Source of the DNA: Micromonospora saelicesensis
GTDB taxonomy: Bacteria; Actinomycetota; Actinomycetes; Mycobacteriales; Micromonosporaceae
DNA length: 64,000 nucleotides
Assembly (NCBI RefSeq): GCF_900091575.1
Contig: NZ_FMCR01000001.1
Location: 1,054,001 to 1,118,000, forward strand
Direction: 5' to 3'
Below, piece after piece: positions 29,001 through 37,166 of the stretch; within the stretch, counting starts at the first letter, position 1; every line of letters starts with the position of its first letter. The translations under genes and the position numbers were made by a program. The notes below the pieces were generated by a model. The model did not search any database. It saw only the letters and a program-made list of their open reading frames with translations, and was not told the origin of the DNA.

Positions 29001-31244
29001 ATGCCCGCACTTGACCTCGACACCCAGCTCGACACCGCCACCGATACCGCCACCGACCTCGACGCGGACCTGGCCGCCGAACGTGCACACCTCACCACCT
29101 CGCGGGCGGCGCTGGGTCGGATGCGCGAGCGGGCCGAGTCTCTCTTCGCCACCGGTGACCAGGTGGCCGGCGACGCGTACGCGGCCGAGACGCTCGGCCG
29201 CACCCTGGCCCGGCGGGTCGCCGAGCTGGCCGACGACCCGACCACCCCGCTCTTCTTCGGCCGCCTCGACTTCGCCGGCGCCCCGAACAACAGCACCGCC
29301 GACAGCAGCGCCACGGACAACAGGACCACGAACAACAGGACCGTCGAGGGCAACACCACCAACAGCGGCACCCCGAACAACAGCACCCCGAGCGACAGGC
29401 CCACAGCCAGCAGGCCCACCAACGACCCGACCGCACCCGACGCCAGCGGCGATCATCACGGTCGGCGGTATCACGTGGGGCGGCGGCATGTCACCGATGA
29501 GCGTGGCGAGCCGTTGGTGCTGGACTGGCGGGCACCGGTCTCCCGCTCGTTCTACCGGGCCAGCGTGCGGGATCCGCAGGGGGTGGCGGTTCGGCGGCGG
29601 TTCGGGTTCAGCAATGGTGTGCTGACCAGCTTCGAGGATGAGCGGCTGGATCGGGGCGAAGAGCTCGGTACGACCAGTCGGATCCTCACCGCCGAGATCG
29701 AGCGTCCGCGCGTCGGGCCGATGCGGGACATCGTGGCCACGATCCAGCCGGAGCAGGACGAGCTGGTCCGGGCTGACCTCGCGGACTCGATCTGTGTGCA
29801 GGGCACGCCGGGTACGGGGAAGACGGCGGTGGGTCTGCACCGGGCCGCGTACCTGCTCTACCTGCATCGGGAGCGGTTGCGGCGGGCGGGTGTGCTGATC
29901 GTCGGGCCGAACCGGGCGTTCCTGTCGTACATCGCGGCGGTGCTGCCGGCGCTCGGTGAGGTCGAGGTCGAGCAGGCCACGGTGGAGGAGTTGATCTCCC
30001 GCGTGGCGGTTCGGGCGGTCGAGGCGCCGGCGGTGGCCGCGCTCAAACACGACGTACGGATGGCGAGCGTGCTGCGGCGCGCGGTGCAGGGACAGATCGG
30101 CACCCCGACCGAGTCGATCACCGTGTCGGACGGCTCGTTCCGCTGGCGCATCGGGGTGGAGCCGTTGCACCGGATCGTCGAGGAGACCCGCCGGGAAGGG
30201 CTGCCGTACGGCACGGGTCGGGAACGTGTCCAGGCGCGGGTGGTGAGTCTGCTGCAACGGCAGGCCGAGGCGCGGCGTGCGGAGTCGCCCAGCGATTCCT
30301 GGCTGCGCCGGATGAGCCGCTGCCGGCCGGTGCTCGACTTCCTGGACGCGGTCTGGCCGGCGCTCACCCCGGAAGGGCTGGTGCACGGCCTGTTCTCCGA
30401 CCCGGCCCGGCTCGCCGCCGCGTCGGACGGGCTGCTCAGCGACGCCGAGCAGGCGCAGTTGGTGTGGGCGAAGCCGGCCCGCACGCCGAAGGCGACCCGT
30501 TGGACCGCTGCCGACGCGGTGCTGATCGACGAGGCGACCGGGCTGCTGGAACGGCTCTCCGGGTTCGGGCACGTGGTGGTGGACGAGGCGCAGGACCTGT
30601 CCCCGATGCAGTGTCGGGCCATCGCCCGGCGCAGCGAGCACGGCTCGGTCACGCTCCTCGGTGACCTCGCTCAGGGCACCGCGCCGTGGGCGGCGACGGA
30701 CTGGAGGGAATCCCTCGCCCACCTGGGCAAGCCGGACGCGGTCGTGGTGCCCTTGACCGTCGGTTTCCGGGTGCCCGCCGCAGTCGTCGCATTCGCGAAC
30801 CTGCTGCTCCCGGCGCTCGCGGTGGACGTACCGCCGGCCGAGTCGCTGCGCCACGACGGCGGCCTGGACGTGCGTACGGTGACCGACCTGACCTCGGCGA
30901 CGGTGGCCGAGGTTCGCGCGGCGCTCGCGCACGACGGCTCGGTCGGTGTGATCGCCGCGGACGACGCGGTCGACGGCCTGCGCGCGGCGCTGGCCGAGGC
31001 CGGTGTGGAGACCGCGACCGCCGACGACGTGGCGGCCGCGGAGCGGGTCACCGTGGTGCCGGCGACGCTGGTCAAGGGCCTTGAGTACGACCACGTGGTG
31101 GTGGTCGAGCCGGCCGCGATCGTCGCGGCCGAGCCGCGCGGGCTGCACCGGTTGTACGTGGTGCTCACCCGGGCGGTGTCCCGGCTGGCGGTGCTGCACG
31201 TTGCGCCGCTGCCCGCACCGCTCGTCGACGGGTCAGCCGGCTGA
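29001..31244 (+). CDS. HelD/HelR-type UvrD-like helicase acting on RNA polymerase
   Basis: 747-aa superfamily 1 ATPase. The N-terminal coiled coil (about 10-85) is typical of HelD proteins. The core has the P-loop GTPGTGKTAVGLHRA (about 268-282) and Walker B VVVDEAQDLSPMQ (about 526-538), and ends with VLTRAVSRLAVLHV. Family members remove stalled RNA polymerase and some (HelR) protect against rifamycins; that role here is inferred. An Asn/Thr-rich insertion at about 94-145, including NSTADSSATDNRTTNNRT, is unusual. The last 12 bases overlap the convergent gene. Confidence 0.88.
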   Translation: MPALDLDTQLDTATDTATDLDADLAAERAHLTTSRAALGRMRERAESLFATGDQVAGDAYAAETLGRTLARRVAELADDPTTPLFFGRLDFAGAPNNSTADSSATDNRTTNNRTVEGNTTNSGTPNNSTPSDRPTASRPTNDPTAPDASGDHHGRRYHVGRRHVTDERGEPLVLDWRAPVSRSFYRASVRDPQGVAVRRRFGFSNGVLTSFEDERLDRGEELGTTSRILTAEIERPRVGPMRDIVATIQPEQDELVRADLADSICVQGTPGTGKTAVGLHRAAYLLYLHRERLRRAGVLIVGPNRAFLSYIAAVLPALGEVEVEQATVEELISRVAVRAVEAPAVAALKHDVRMASVLRRAVQGQIGTPTESITVSDGSFRWRIGVEPLHRIVEETRREGLPYGTGRERVQARVVSLLQRQAEARRAESPSDSWLRRMSRCRPVLDFLDAVWPALTPEGLVHGLFSDPARLAAASDGLLSDAEQAQLVWAKPARTPKATRWTAADAVLIDEATGLLERLSGFGHVVVDEAQDLSPMQCRAIARRSEHGSVTLLGDLAQGTAPWAATDWRESLAHLGKPDAVVVPLTVGFRVPAAVVAFANLLLPALAVDVPPAESLRHDGGLDVRTVTDLTSATVAEVRAALAHDGSVGVIAADDAVDGLRAALAEAGVETATADDVAAAERVTVVPATLVKGLEYDHVVVVEPAAIVAAEPRGLHRLYVVLTRAVSRLAVLHVAPLPAPLVDGSAG

Positions 31245-31844
31245 CAGGGCGGCCGCGACCTCCCGCAGCGGGCGGCCGGAGTCGGCCAGCGGCACGTGGA
31301 ACGACAGCCACGACCCGTCGGCGAAGTCGATCCGCAGCCGCTTCCAGTTCAACCGGTACATGCCGAACCCGGCGGTGACAGCCGTGCGCGGGACGGACCC
31401 GAGCAGTTCGATGTCGGCCTGGGCCCGTTCGTCCGCCGCCGAGTTGGAGAGCAGCCCGACGGGTGCTGTCGCGCCGAGCAGCAGTCGCTGGTCGGTGACC
31501 GCCAGCACGAGGGTTCGGAGGCCGGAGCCCTTCGTCGCCACGGTCACTGCATGGTGCAGCACGGACGCTTGGGAACCTGGCTCGCCTCGACCTCCGACAC
31601 CGAAGAAGAGCCAGTCGACGGCGTTGTCCGCCCGACCGAAGGTGATGTTGGGTGACAGCACGTTGAGCAGGACACCCAGGAAGCCCGGCCCACCCGTGGC
31701 GGGTGGCGTCGACGGCTGCGGGGGCGGCGCCGGGGTCAGCCCGCCGCCCGCTCGAACCTGGGCCACCGCGCGAACCTGCTCCCCGGCCGGCAACAGCCGG
31801 GTGATCCCCTCGACGTACCGTGCCTGACTCTCGTCGGCCGTCAT
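31233..31844 (-). CDS. Hypothetical protein, PH-like C-terminal half
   Basis: 203 aa, not assigned to a named family. The N-terminal 20 residues (ARYVEGITRLLPAGEQVRAV) and a Pro-rich loop precede a beta-rich C-terminal half (LRTLVLAVTDQRLLLG, LNWKRLRIDFADGSWLSF). That half resembles bacterial PH-like domains of the kind whose text reads 'VLAVTDxRLL'. The ATG overlaps the stop of the YbaB-like gene by one base, so it belongs to the four-gene type VII-like operon. Its 3' end overlaps the convergent helicase gene by 12 bases. Confidence 0.65.
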   Translation of the reverse strand: MTADESQARYVEGITRLLPAGEQVRAVAQVRAGGGLTPAPPPQPSTPPATGGPGFLGVLLNVLSPNITFGRADNAVDWLFFGVGGRGEPGSQASVLHHAVTVATKGSGLRTLVLAVTDQRLLLGATAPVGLLSNSAADERAQADIELLGSVPRTAVTAGFGMYRLNWKRLRIDFADGSWLSFHVPLADSGRPLREVAAALSAG

Positions 31845-32188
31845 CAGCGCCCCTCGTGCTCGGCGGACCGGCGCGGACCGGCGCCTGGGTCGCCGATGAC
31901 CTCGCCAACCAACTCCCGGACCAGGGCCGCTGCGGCCTCCTGCGCCCGGTTGGCGGCTGCGGTGAACTCCTCGGCCAGGCTGTAGGAGTCCAGTCGCATC
32001 GCGCGGGCGTTCAGCTCCGTAGAAACGATCTTGCCGTCGGCCGCGGCGGTGACCCGCACCAGGCCGGAGTCGCTCACGCCCTCGGCGCTGGTCTGCTCCA
32101 GCTCCGCCATCCGGTCGGCGAGTTGCCGCTGCCATCCGTCCAGGTTGCGAGCCAGCGCCTCGATGCGGTCCAGGGCGGGGAAGGTCAT
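31844..32188 (-). CDS. YbaB/EbfC-family protein
   Basis: 114 aa. The helical N-terminus (LARNLDGWQRQLADRMAELEQ), the three-strand segment GLVRVTAAADGKIVSTELN and a C-terminal helix match the YbaB/EbfC fold. In actinobacteria such proteins often sit in type VII secretion or polymorphic-toxin operons. It follows the large WXG-like gene by 9 bases and is coupled to the next gene by a TGATG junction. DNA binding is known for YbaB itself but not shown here. Confidence 0.75.
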   Translation of the reverse strand: MTFPALDRIEALARNLDGWQRQLADRMAELEQTSAEGVSDSGLVRVTAAADGKIVSTELNARAMRLDSYSLAEEFTAAANRAQEAAAALVRELVGEVIGDPGAGPRRSAEHEGR

Positions 32189-32197
32189 GGCTGCCTC

Positions 32198-33124
32198 TCA
32201 GTTCACGATGGAGTCGAAGACATTCTGCACACCCACTGTGTACGGGCCCAGGTCCTCGCTGTACGTGCCGTCCACCAGGTAGTTGCGGTCCTTCTGCCCG
32301 TCGGAGATGTCGTGCAGGCCCACGCCGGTGTCCAGCAGAGCGCCGCCGAAACCGGGGATGTTGACCGGCGAGACCTGGTTGATGACGAACTTGCCCGGAA
32401 AGAGAGTCTTGAACTTCTCGACCTGGAAGGCACGCCCCTCGGGCGTCCAGCCGCCCTTACTGAGCAGCTTGTACTGCTTCTTCCGCTGCTTGAGCTCCAT
32501 GACGGTGTCCGCGTACTTGCGGAGCTGCCCGGCGACCTTGCCCAGCCGGGCGGCGAGGCGGGTGAGCACCTCGGCGAACCGGGCGACGATCTTCACCATC
32601 CGACCCACTGTGGTGGCCAACCGGGCCAGCACCCGGACCACAGTGGCGGCCAACGAGACGCCGGCGCTCAGCGCCGCGGCCACCGCCGCGATGATCACCT
32701 CGGTGAGGAACCAGAGCAGGAACTCGAGGATCAGCTCGACCAGCAGATTGAACGCGTCCACCGCCGCGTTCGCCGCCTCGACCAGCACGTCCTTGGTGCC
32801 GTCGAGCCCCTGGGCCAGCTCCTCGATCGCCGCCTCCACCGACTCCATCGAGGCATGGAAGCCCTCGGCGGCGTCGCCCGACCAGGCGCCGCGCAACCGG
32901 GCCCGGTCGGCGATCTGGTCACCGGCGATCTCCCGGACCGCCGCGCCGGTGTCCAGGCAGAGCTGCGCGGCCCGCATCAGGTCGTCCGGTTCGCCGGCGA
33001 CCAGCTCCAGCAGCTGCTCGAACGGCCAGAGCACCGCGTTGGAGAGCGGCTTGAAGGGTTCGGGCGTGCCCGAGACGATCTGCTCGAAGTAGGTCTTGTT
33101 GCGCTGCAACGCCTCGGTGCTCAC
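32198..33124 (-). CDS. Large WXG100-like putative type VII secretion substrate
   Basis: 308 aa. An N-terminal helical region carries a W-x-G element (LRGAWSGDAAEGFHASM, about 81-97), followed by a long hydrophobic helical stretch (NLLVELILEFLLWFLTEVII, about 127-146, and onward). After a basic linker (LKQRKKQYKLLSKGGWTPEG) there is a C-terminal domain of about 90 residues with no recognised family. The layout, helical WXG head plus variable tail, is that of type VII effectors or toxins. Start chosen at the GTG overlapping the EspC-like gene (GTGA). Confidence 0.7.
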   Translation of the reverse strand: MSTEALQRNKTYFEQIVSGTPEPFKPLSNAVLWPFEQLLELVAGEPDDLMRAAQLCLDTGAAVREIAGDQIADRARLRGAWSGDAAEGFHASMESVEAAIEELAQGLDGTKDVLVEAANAAVDAFNLLVELILEFLLWFLTEVIIAAVAAALSAGVSLAATVVRVLARLATTVGRMVKIVARFAEVLTRLAARLGKVAGQLRKYADTVMELKQRKKQYKLLSKGGWTPEGRAFQVEKFKTLFPGKFVINQVSPVNIPGFGGALLDTGVGLHDISDGQKDRNYLVDGTYSEDLGPYTVGVQNVFDSIVN

Positions 33125-33516
33125 GCCGGCACCGAACCATTCGAAGCGCCGGTGCCACCCGACCAGGGGCCGGGCGCGATGACGTCGGGAGCGGGCGGAC
33201 GGCCGGGCACGAAGAGATCGGTGTTGGCCACGTCGGTGCCGGTGTAGGCGGCGGCGGTGTCGGTGAGCCCTTCGGCGATGTCCGCCATCATCTCGGCGCC
33301 GTCGGCGAGCCCCTGAAGGCACGCCTCGAACTGCTCGGCGTACGTCGCTGCGAGGTTGAAGGACGCCGGCATCACCCCGAAGGCGTGCCGTGGCACGTGC
33401 CCGTCGCCGAAGGCGCGGTGCAGCTCGCGGAAGCGGGCCGCCCGATCCCTGGACCCGGCGGCGAACGCCGTCAGAGCCTCCGGCTGGACCTCCAACTCAT
33501 TGCTCGGGCTTGACAC
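33121..33516 (-). CDS. EspC/WXG100-like small secretion partner
   Basis: 131 aa, mostly helical. The segment ELEVQPEALTAFAAGSRDRAARFRELHRAF is in the style of EspC (DUF2580) proteins, here cited by QPEALTAFAAGSRDRA, and is followed by a second helix QFEACLQGLADGAEMMADIA and an Ala/Thr/Pro-rich tail. A strong GGGAGGG site precedes the GTG, which decides the start. It is first in a four-gene operon and likely pairs with the WXG-like protein for export. No ESX membrane core gene (EccC, MycP) is in the window. Confidence 0.7.
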   Translation of the reverse strand: MSSPSNELEVQPEALTAFAAGSRDRAARFRELHRAFGDGHVPRHAFGVMPASFNLAATYAEQFEACLQGLADGAEMMADIAEGLTDTAAAYTGTDVANTDLFVPGRPPAPDVIAPGPWSGGTGASNGSVPA

Positions 33517-33637
33517 GGACCCTCCCCTGTGGCCTGTGCGACGGATCAGTCGCCACGACTGACCACCATAGGCACTGCTGACCGCGATCGGGGGTCCCGC
33601 CGGTGATGACGGGGTCACCCCGCTCGACTTTGTGTCT

Positions 33638-33650
33638 TAAAGTAGTTTGC
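33638..33650 (+). promoter_or_regulatory. Probable leaderless promoter -10
   Basis: TAAAGT at 33638-33643 is followed seven bases later by the GTG start at 33651. No Shine-Dalgarno lies between. This supports the GTG start and a leaderless message for the ABC operon. Confidence 0.5.
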
Positions 33651-34295
33651 GTGGACCCAGACGATGATTCACCACCCACCGACGCCGCAGCGGCGCTCCG
33701 GCTGATCCAGGACCAGCGGTCGGCGACGGCACGCCGGCTCGATCCCGACGCCCGGCTGCTCTACTGGCCGTGGGGTGTCGCCTGGCTGGTTGGTTTCGGC
33801 CTGTTCTTCCTGCGGTTCCCCCCGGGTGACCGGGCGCTGGTCGCACTGCCGAGTTGGCTGCCGCTGACCGTCCTCTTCGTACTGCTCGTGGCCGCCGGAG
33901 CGACCCAGGCGGTGGTCAGCGTGCGGGCCTACGGCCAGGTGACCGGCGACTCCGCCCGGCGCGGGCAGTGGTACGGGTACGCCTGGGCCCTCGGTTCGGT
34001 GAGCGTCTACGCGGGGCTCGGCCGGATCTCCGAGCACCTGCCGCACGACCTGGCGGCGCTGCTCTGGTCGGCGACCGCCGTCGGGCTGACCGGTGCGCTG
34101 CACATGGCCGGCGGAGCGGTCTGGCTGGACCAGGACCTGTTCCGCCTCGGCGTTTGGATCAGCGTGATCAACCTGGTCGGGGCGTTCGCCGGGCCGGGCT
34201 GGCACCCGCTCGTCGTGGCGGTGGCCGGCGGTGGCGGAATGCTGGTGGCCGGCGCGCTCGCCCGGCGCCGACAGCGACAGCGACAGCAGCCGTGA
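33651..34295 (+). CDS. Multipass membrane protein
   Basis: 214 aa with about six transmembrane helices (for example YWPWGVAWLVGFGLFFL, LPLTVLFVLLVAAG, VWISVINLVGAFAG). The N-terminus is acidic (VDPDDDSPPTD) and the C-terminus basic. No family is recognised with confidence. The start is set by the leaderless -10. It overlaps the winged-helix gene by GTGA and leads an operon with an ABC transporter, so it may be a partner of that system. Confidence 0.75.
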   Translation: MDPDDDSPPTDAAAALRLIQDQRSATARRLDPDARLLYWPWGVAWLVGFGLFFLRFPPGDRALVALPSWLPLTVLFVLLVAAGATQAVVSVRAYGQVTGDSARRGQWYGYAWALGSVSVYAGLGRISEHLPHDLAALLWSATAVGLTGALHMAGGAVWLDQDLFRLGVWISVINLVGAFAGPGWHPLVVAVAGGGGMLVAGALARRRQRQRQQP

Positions 34296-34603
34296 CCGAG
34301 CTGGATCCGGTCATCCACGCGCAGGCCAGGCTGCGGGTGGTCGCCAGCCTCTCCGCCCTCAACGTCGGCGACAAGATCGCGTTCCCCCGCCTACAGGAAC
34401 TGCTCGCGATGACCGCCGGCAACCTCTCGGTGCACCTGCGCAAACTCGAGGACGCCGGCTACGTGGAGATCAGCAAGACCCATCGCGGACGCACCCCGGC
34501 CACCCTGGTCGGGCTCAGCCGGCGAGGTCGGCTGGCGTTCGAGGAGTACACCGAAGCTATCCGCGCCCTACTCGACCCCGCCCCGTCGAAGGAGCAGCCA
34601 TGA
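34292..34603 (+). CDS. Winged-helix transcriptional regulator
   Basis: 103 aa, a compact MarR/HTH_34-type DNA-binding protein. The helices LRVVASLSALNVGDKIAFPRLQELL, cited by LQELLAMTAGNLSVHLRKLE, form the helix-turn-helix, and AGYVEISKTHRGRTPATLV forms the wing. It is encoded between the membrane protein (GTGA overlap) and the ABC ATPase (ATGA overlap). Such small regulators typically control the adjacent transporter. Confidence 0.88.
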   Translation: MTELDPVIHAQARLRVVASLSALNVGDKIAFPRLQELLAMTAGNLSVHLRKLEDAGYVEISKTHRGRTPATLVGLSRRGRLAFEEYTEAIRALLDPAPSKEQP

Positions 34604-35541
34604 CCCTCGCCCGCGCCGAACAGGCCAGCCGCCGGTACGGCGACGTCCTCGCCCTCGACCGTGTCGACCTGGAGGTCCGGGCCGGTGAGCTGGTCGGCCT
34701 GCTCGGGCCGAACGGCGCCGGCAAGAGCACCCTGATGAACCTGCTGGTGGGCCTGCGCCGCCCCAGCTCCGGGCGGGTGGAACTGTTCGGTGGCGACCCC
34801 CGCGACCCGGCGAGCCGTCGGCAGATCGGGGTCACCCCGCAGGAGACCGGTCTGCCCGGCACGCTGCGCGTCGGCGAGGTGGTCGACTTCGTCTCCGCGC
34901 ACTACCCCGACCCGGTGCCCCGGGCCGAGCTGCTCGACCGCTTCGGTCTCGCCGACCTGGCCCGACGGCAGACCGGTGGGCTCTCCGGCGGGCAGCGCCG
35001 CCGGTTGGCGGTGGCGTTGGCGTTCGTCGGCCGGCCCCGGCTGGTGCTGCTCGACGAACCCACCACGGGCCTGGACGTGGCCGCTCGGCACACCCTGTGG
35101 GAGGCGATCCGGGCATTCCACGACGACGGCGGCACCGTGCTGTTGAGCAGCCACTACCTGGAGGAGGTCGAGGCGCTCGCCCACCGGGTGGTGGTCATCG
35201 GGCAGGGCCGGGTGCTCGCCGACGACACAGTGGAGGCGGTGCGCGGCATCGTGGGCGTACGCCGGGTCAGCCTGATCGCCGATGATCTACCCGACCTGCC
35301 CGGGGTGGTTCGCACCGAACGGGTCGACGGTCGGCTGCACCTGCTCACCACCGACGCCGACGAGCTGGTCCGAGCGCTGGTCACGGCCCAGACCCCGTTC
35401 ACCGATCTGGAGGTACGACCGACCTCGCTGGAGGAGGCGTTCCTCGCCATCACCAGCGGAGAAGCGACCAGCGGAGACGTGCCAGCCGGCACCGGCCGAC
35501 CCACCACCGCCGCTGCCGGCGGCCGACCCACCACAGTCTGA
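34600..35541 (+). CDS. ABC transporter ATP-binding protein
   Basis: 313 aa ATPase of the DrrA/export type. Walker A is GLLGPNGAGKSTLMNLL (about 37-53), the signature is TGGLSGGQRRRLAVALAF, Walker B is RLVLLDEPTTGLD, and the H-loop is LLSSHYLEE. The C-terminal 80 residues are the usual extension ending in a low-complexity tail (GRPTTAAAGGRPTTV). The ATG overlaps the regulator's stop (ATGA). It pairs with the permease downstream. Confidence 0.93.
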   Translation: MTLARAEQASRRYGDVLALDRVDLEVRAGELVGLLGPNGAGKSTLMNLLVGLRRPSSGRVELFGGDPRDPASRRQIGVTPQETGLPGTLRVGEVVDFVSAHYPDPVPRAELLDRFGLADLARRQTGGLSGGQRRRLAVALAFVGRPRLVLLDEPTTGLDVAARHTLWEAIRAFHDDGGTVLLSSHYLEEVEALAHRVVVIGQGRVLADDTVEAVRGIVGVRRVSLIADDLPDLPGVVRTERVDGRLHLLTTDADELVRALVTAQTPFTDLEVRPTSLEEAFLAITSGEATSGDVPAGTGRPTTAAAGGRPTTV

Positions 35542-35551
35542 GGAGGCGACA

Positions 35552-36289
35552 GTGCAGCTCGCCCTGGTCCACGCCCGCTACCAACTCCTGGAGATCATCC
35601 GGATTCCGGTGGCCGTCTTCGGCAGCGCCTTCTTTCCGGCCGCCGCCATGATCTTCTTCGTGGTGCCGTTCGCCGGTGACGACGCGGTCGGTGCCACCTA
35701 CGCCACCGCGTCGATGGTCACCTTCTCGGTGATGAGCGCCAACATCTTCCAGTACGGCGTCGGTGTCGCCGAGGACCGCGACCAGCCCTGGAACCCGTAC
35801 ACCCGGACCCTGCCGGCCGGACCCGCGCCGCGGTTCGCCGGACGGGTGCTGGCCGGCCTGGCGCTGACCTACCTCTCGCTGATCCCGGTCGTGGTGATCG
35901 GCGCGACGCTGACCGCGGCCCAGCTCACCCCGGGGGCGTTCCTGCTGGCTCTCGGCACGGTGGCCGTCATCTCGGTGCCGTTCACGCTGATGGGGCTCGC
36001 CATCGGCTACTCGCTGCCGAGCAAGGCGGCGATCGTTGTGGCGCAGGTGCTCTTCCTGCCGCTCGCGTTCGGCGGCGGCCTGCTCTCCGCGCCGGGCGAC
36101 GCGCCCGGGTTCATCGAGACGATCGCGCCGTACCTGCCCACCCGGGGCGCGGCCGAACTGATGTGGGCGTCGGCGGCCGACTACGACGTGGAGCCGCTGG
36201 CACTGATCATGCTCGGTGTCTGGGTGGTGCTGCTCGCCGCGCTCGCCGGCTGGGCGTACCGGCGGGACGAGGGTCGCCGGTTCAGCTGA
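35552..36289 (+). CDS. ABC transporter permease
   Basis: 245 aa ABC-2 type permease with six predicted helices (FPAAAMIFFVVPFAG, VMSANIFQYGVGVAEDRDQ, GTVAVISVPFTLMGLAIGY, and a C-terminal one). The EDRDQPWNPYTRTLPAG loop is typical of DrrB-like exporters. It begins at GTG with AGGAGG six bases before. Substrate unknown. It ends the operon. Confidence 0.9.
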   Translation: MQLALVHARYQLLEIIRIPVAVFGSAFFPAAAMIFFVVPFAGDDAVGATYATASMVTFSVMSANIFQYGVGVAEDRDQPWNPYTRTLPAGPAPRFAGRVLAGLALTYLSLIPVVVIGATLTAAQLTPGAFLLALGTVAVISVPFTLMGLAIGYSLPSKAAIVVAQVLFLPLAFGGGLLSAPGDAPGFIETIAPYLPTRGAAELMWASAADYDVEPLALIMLGVWVVLLAALAGWAYRRDEGRRFS

Positions 36290-36384
36290 CGATTCGTCCG
36301 TTTCCGCCCCGGGCCGCGGCGGGACGGTGCCAGGATTCCGGCAGGGGGGCCGCCGTGGCCGCCCGGGCCGAGAGGGGTCTTGAC

Positions 36385-37149
36385 GTGAGCACCGTCCCGC
36401 CGGGTACGCCCTGCTGGGCCGACCTGGCCACCCCGGACCTGACCGACGCGCGGCGCTTCTACCCGGAGCTGTTCGGGTGGACCGGCCAGGTCACCCCGGA
36501 GCCCGAGGCGGGCGGCTACACGGTCTTCCTGCTCGACGGTAAGCCGGTGGCCGGCGCCGGCCCGCCCGCGATCCCGGACCAGATTCCGATCTGGTCGACG
36601 TACCTCGCCACCGACGACGCCGAACTGGTCGCCGGCCGGGTCGAACGGGCCGGCGGGCAGGTCGTCGTACCCCCGTTCGAGGTCTTCGACCGGGGGTGGA
36701 TGGCGGTCTTCGCCGACCCGGCCGGCGCCACGTTCAGCGTCTGGCAGCCGCTGGCCATGGCCGGTGCCGAGGTGTTCAACGTGCCGGGCGCGATGAGCTG
36801 GAACGAGCTGGTCACCCCCGACCCCGAGGGCGCGAAGGTCTTCTACGAGCTGGTGTTCGGCTGGCAGCCCGACGACCAGGCGGTGGGCGCCATGACGTAC
36901 ACCGGGTGGCGGCTCGGGACGCAGATCGTCGCCGGGATGATGCCGCCGCTGGCCGACGACTTCCCGGCCGACCTGCCCGCGTACTGGACGGTGTACTTCG
37001 CGGTGGCCGACGCGGACGCCGCCGCAGCCCGCGCCGCCGAGTTGGGCGGAACCATCCTGGTCCCGCCCCGCGACATCCCGGCGGGCCGCTTCGCCGCCCT
37101 ACGGGACCCCCAGGGCGCCCTCTTCTCCGTCATCGACCTGGGCCCCTGA
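36385..37149 (+). CDS. VOC family (glyoxalase/bleomycin-resistance fold) protein
   Basis: 254 aa with two VOC modules. Module 1 starts PCWADLATPDLTDARRFYPELFGW; module 2 starts MSWNELVTPDPEGAKVFYELVFGW. Both are cited by their ARRFY and AKVFYE helices. Each ends in a DPxGAxFSV strand (DPAGATFSVWQP, DPQGALFSVIDLG). Members include hydroxylases, isomerases and binding proteins, so no reaction can be named. The GTG start has GAGAGGGG upstream. Confidence 0.88.
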   Translation: MSTVPPGTPCWADLATPDLTDARRFYPELFGWTGQVTPEPEAGGYTVFLLDGKPVAGAGPPAIPDQIPIWSTYLATDDAELVAGRVERAGGQVVVPPFEVFDRGWMAVFADPAGATFSVWQPLAMAGAEVFNVPGAMSWNELVTPDPEGAKVFYELVFGWQPDDQAVGAMTYTGWRLGTQIVAGMMPPLADDFPADLPAYWTVYFAVADADAAAARAAELGGTILVPPRDIPAGRFAALRDPQGALFSVIDLGP

Positions 37150-37166
37150 CCCAGCGCCCTGCCTGC

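Noticed and set aside
31820..33247. 475-residue plus-strand open frame
   Set aside because: Composition is that of an antisense shadow; the opposite strand has three coupled genes with ribosome-binding sites and family similarity.
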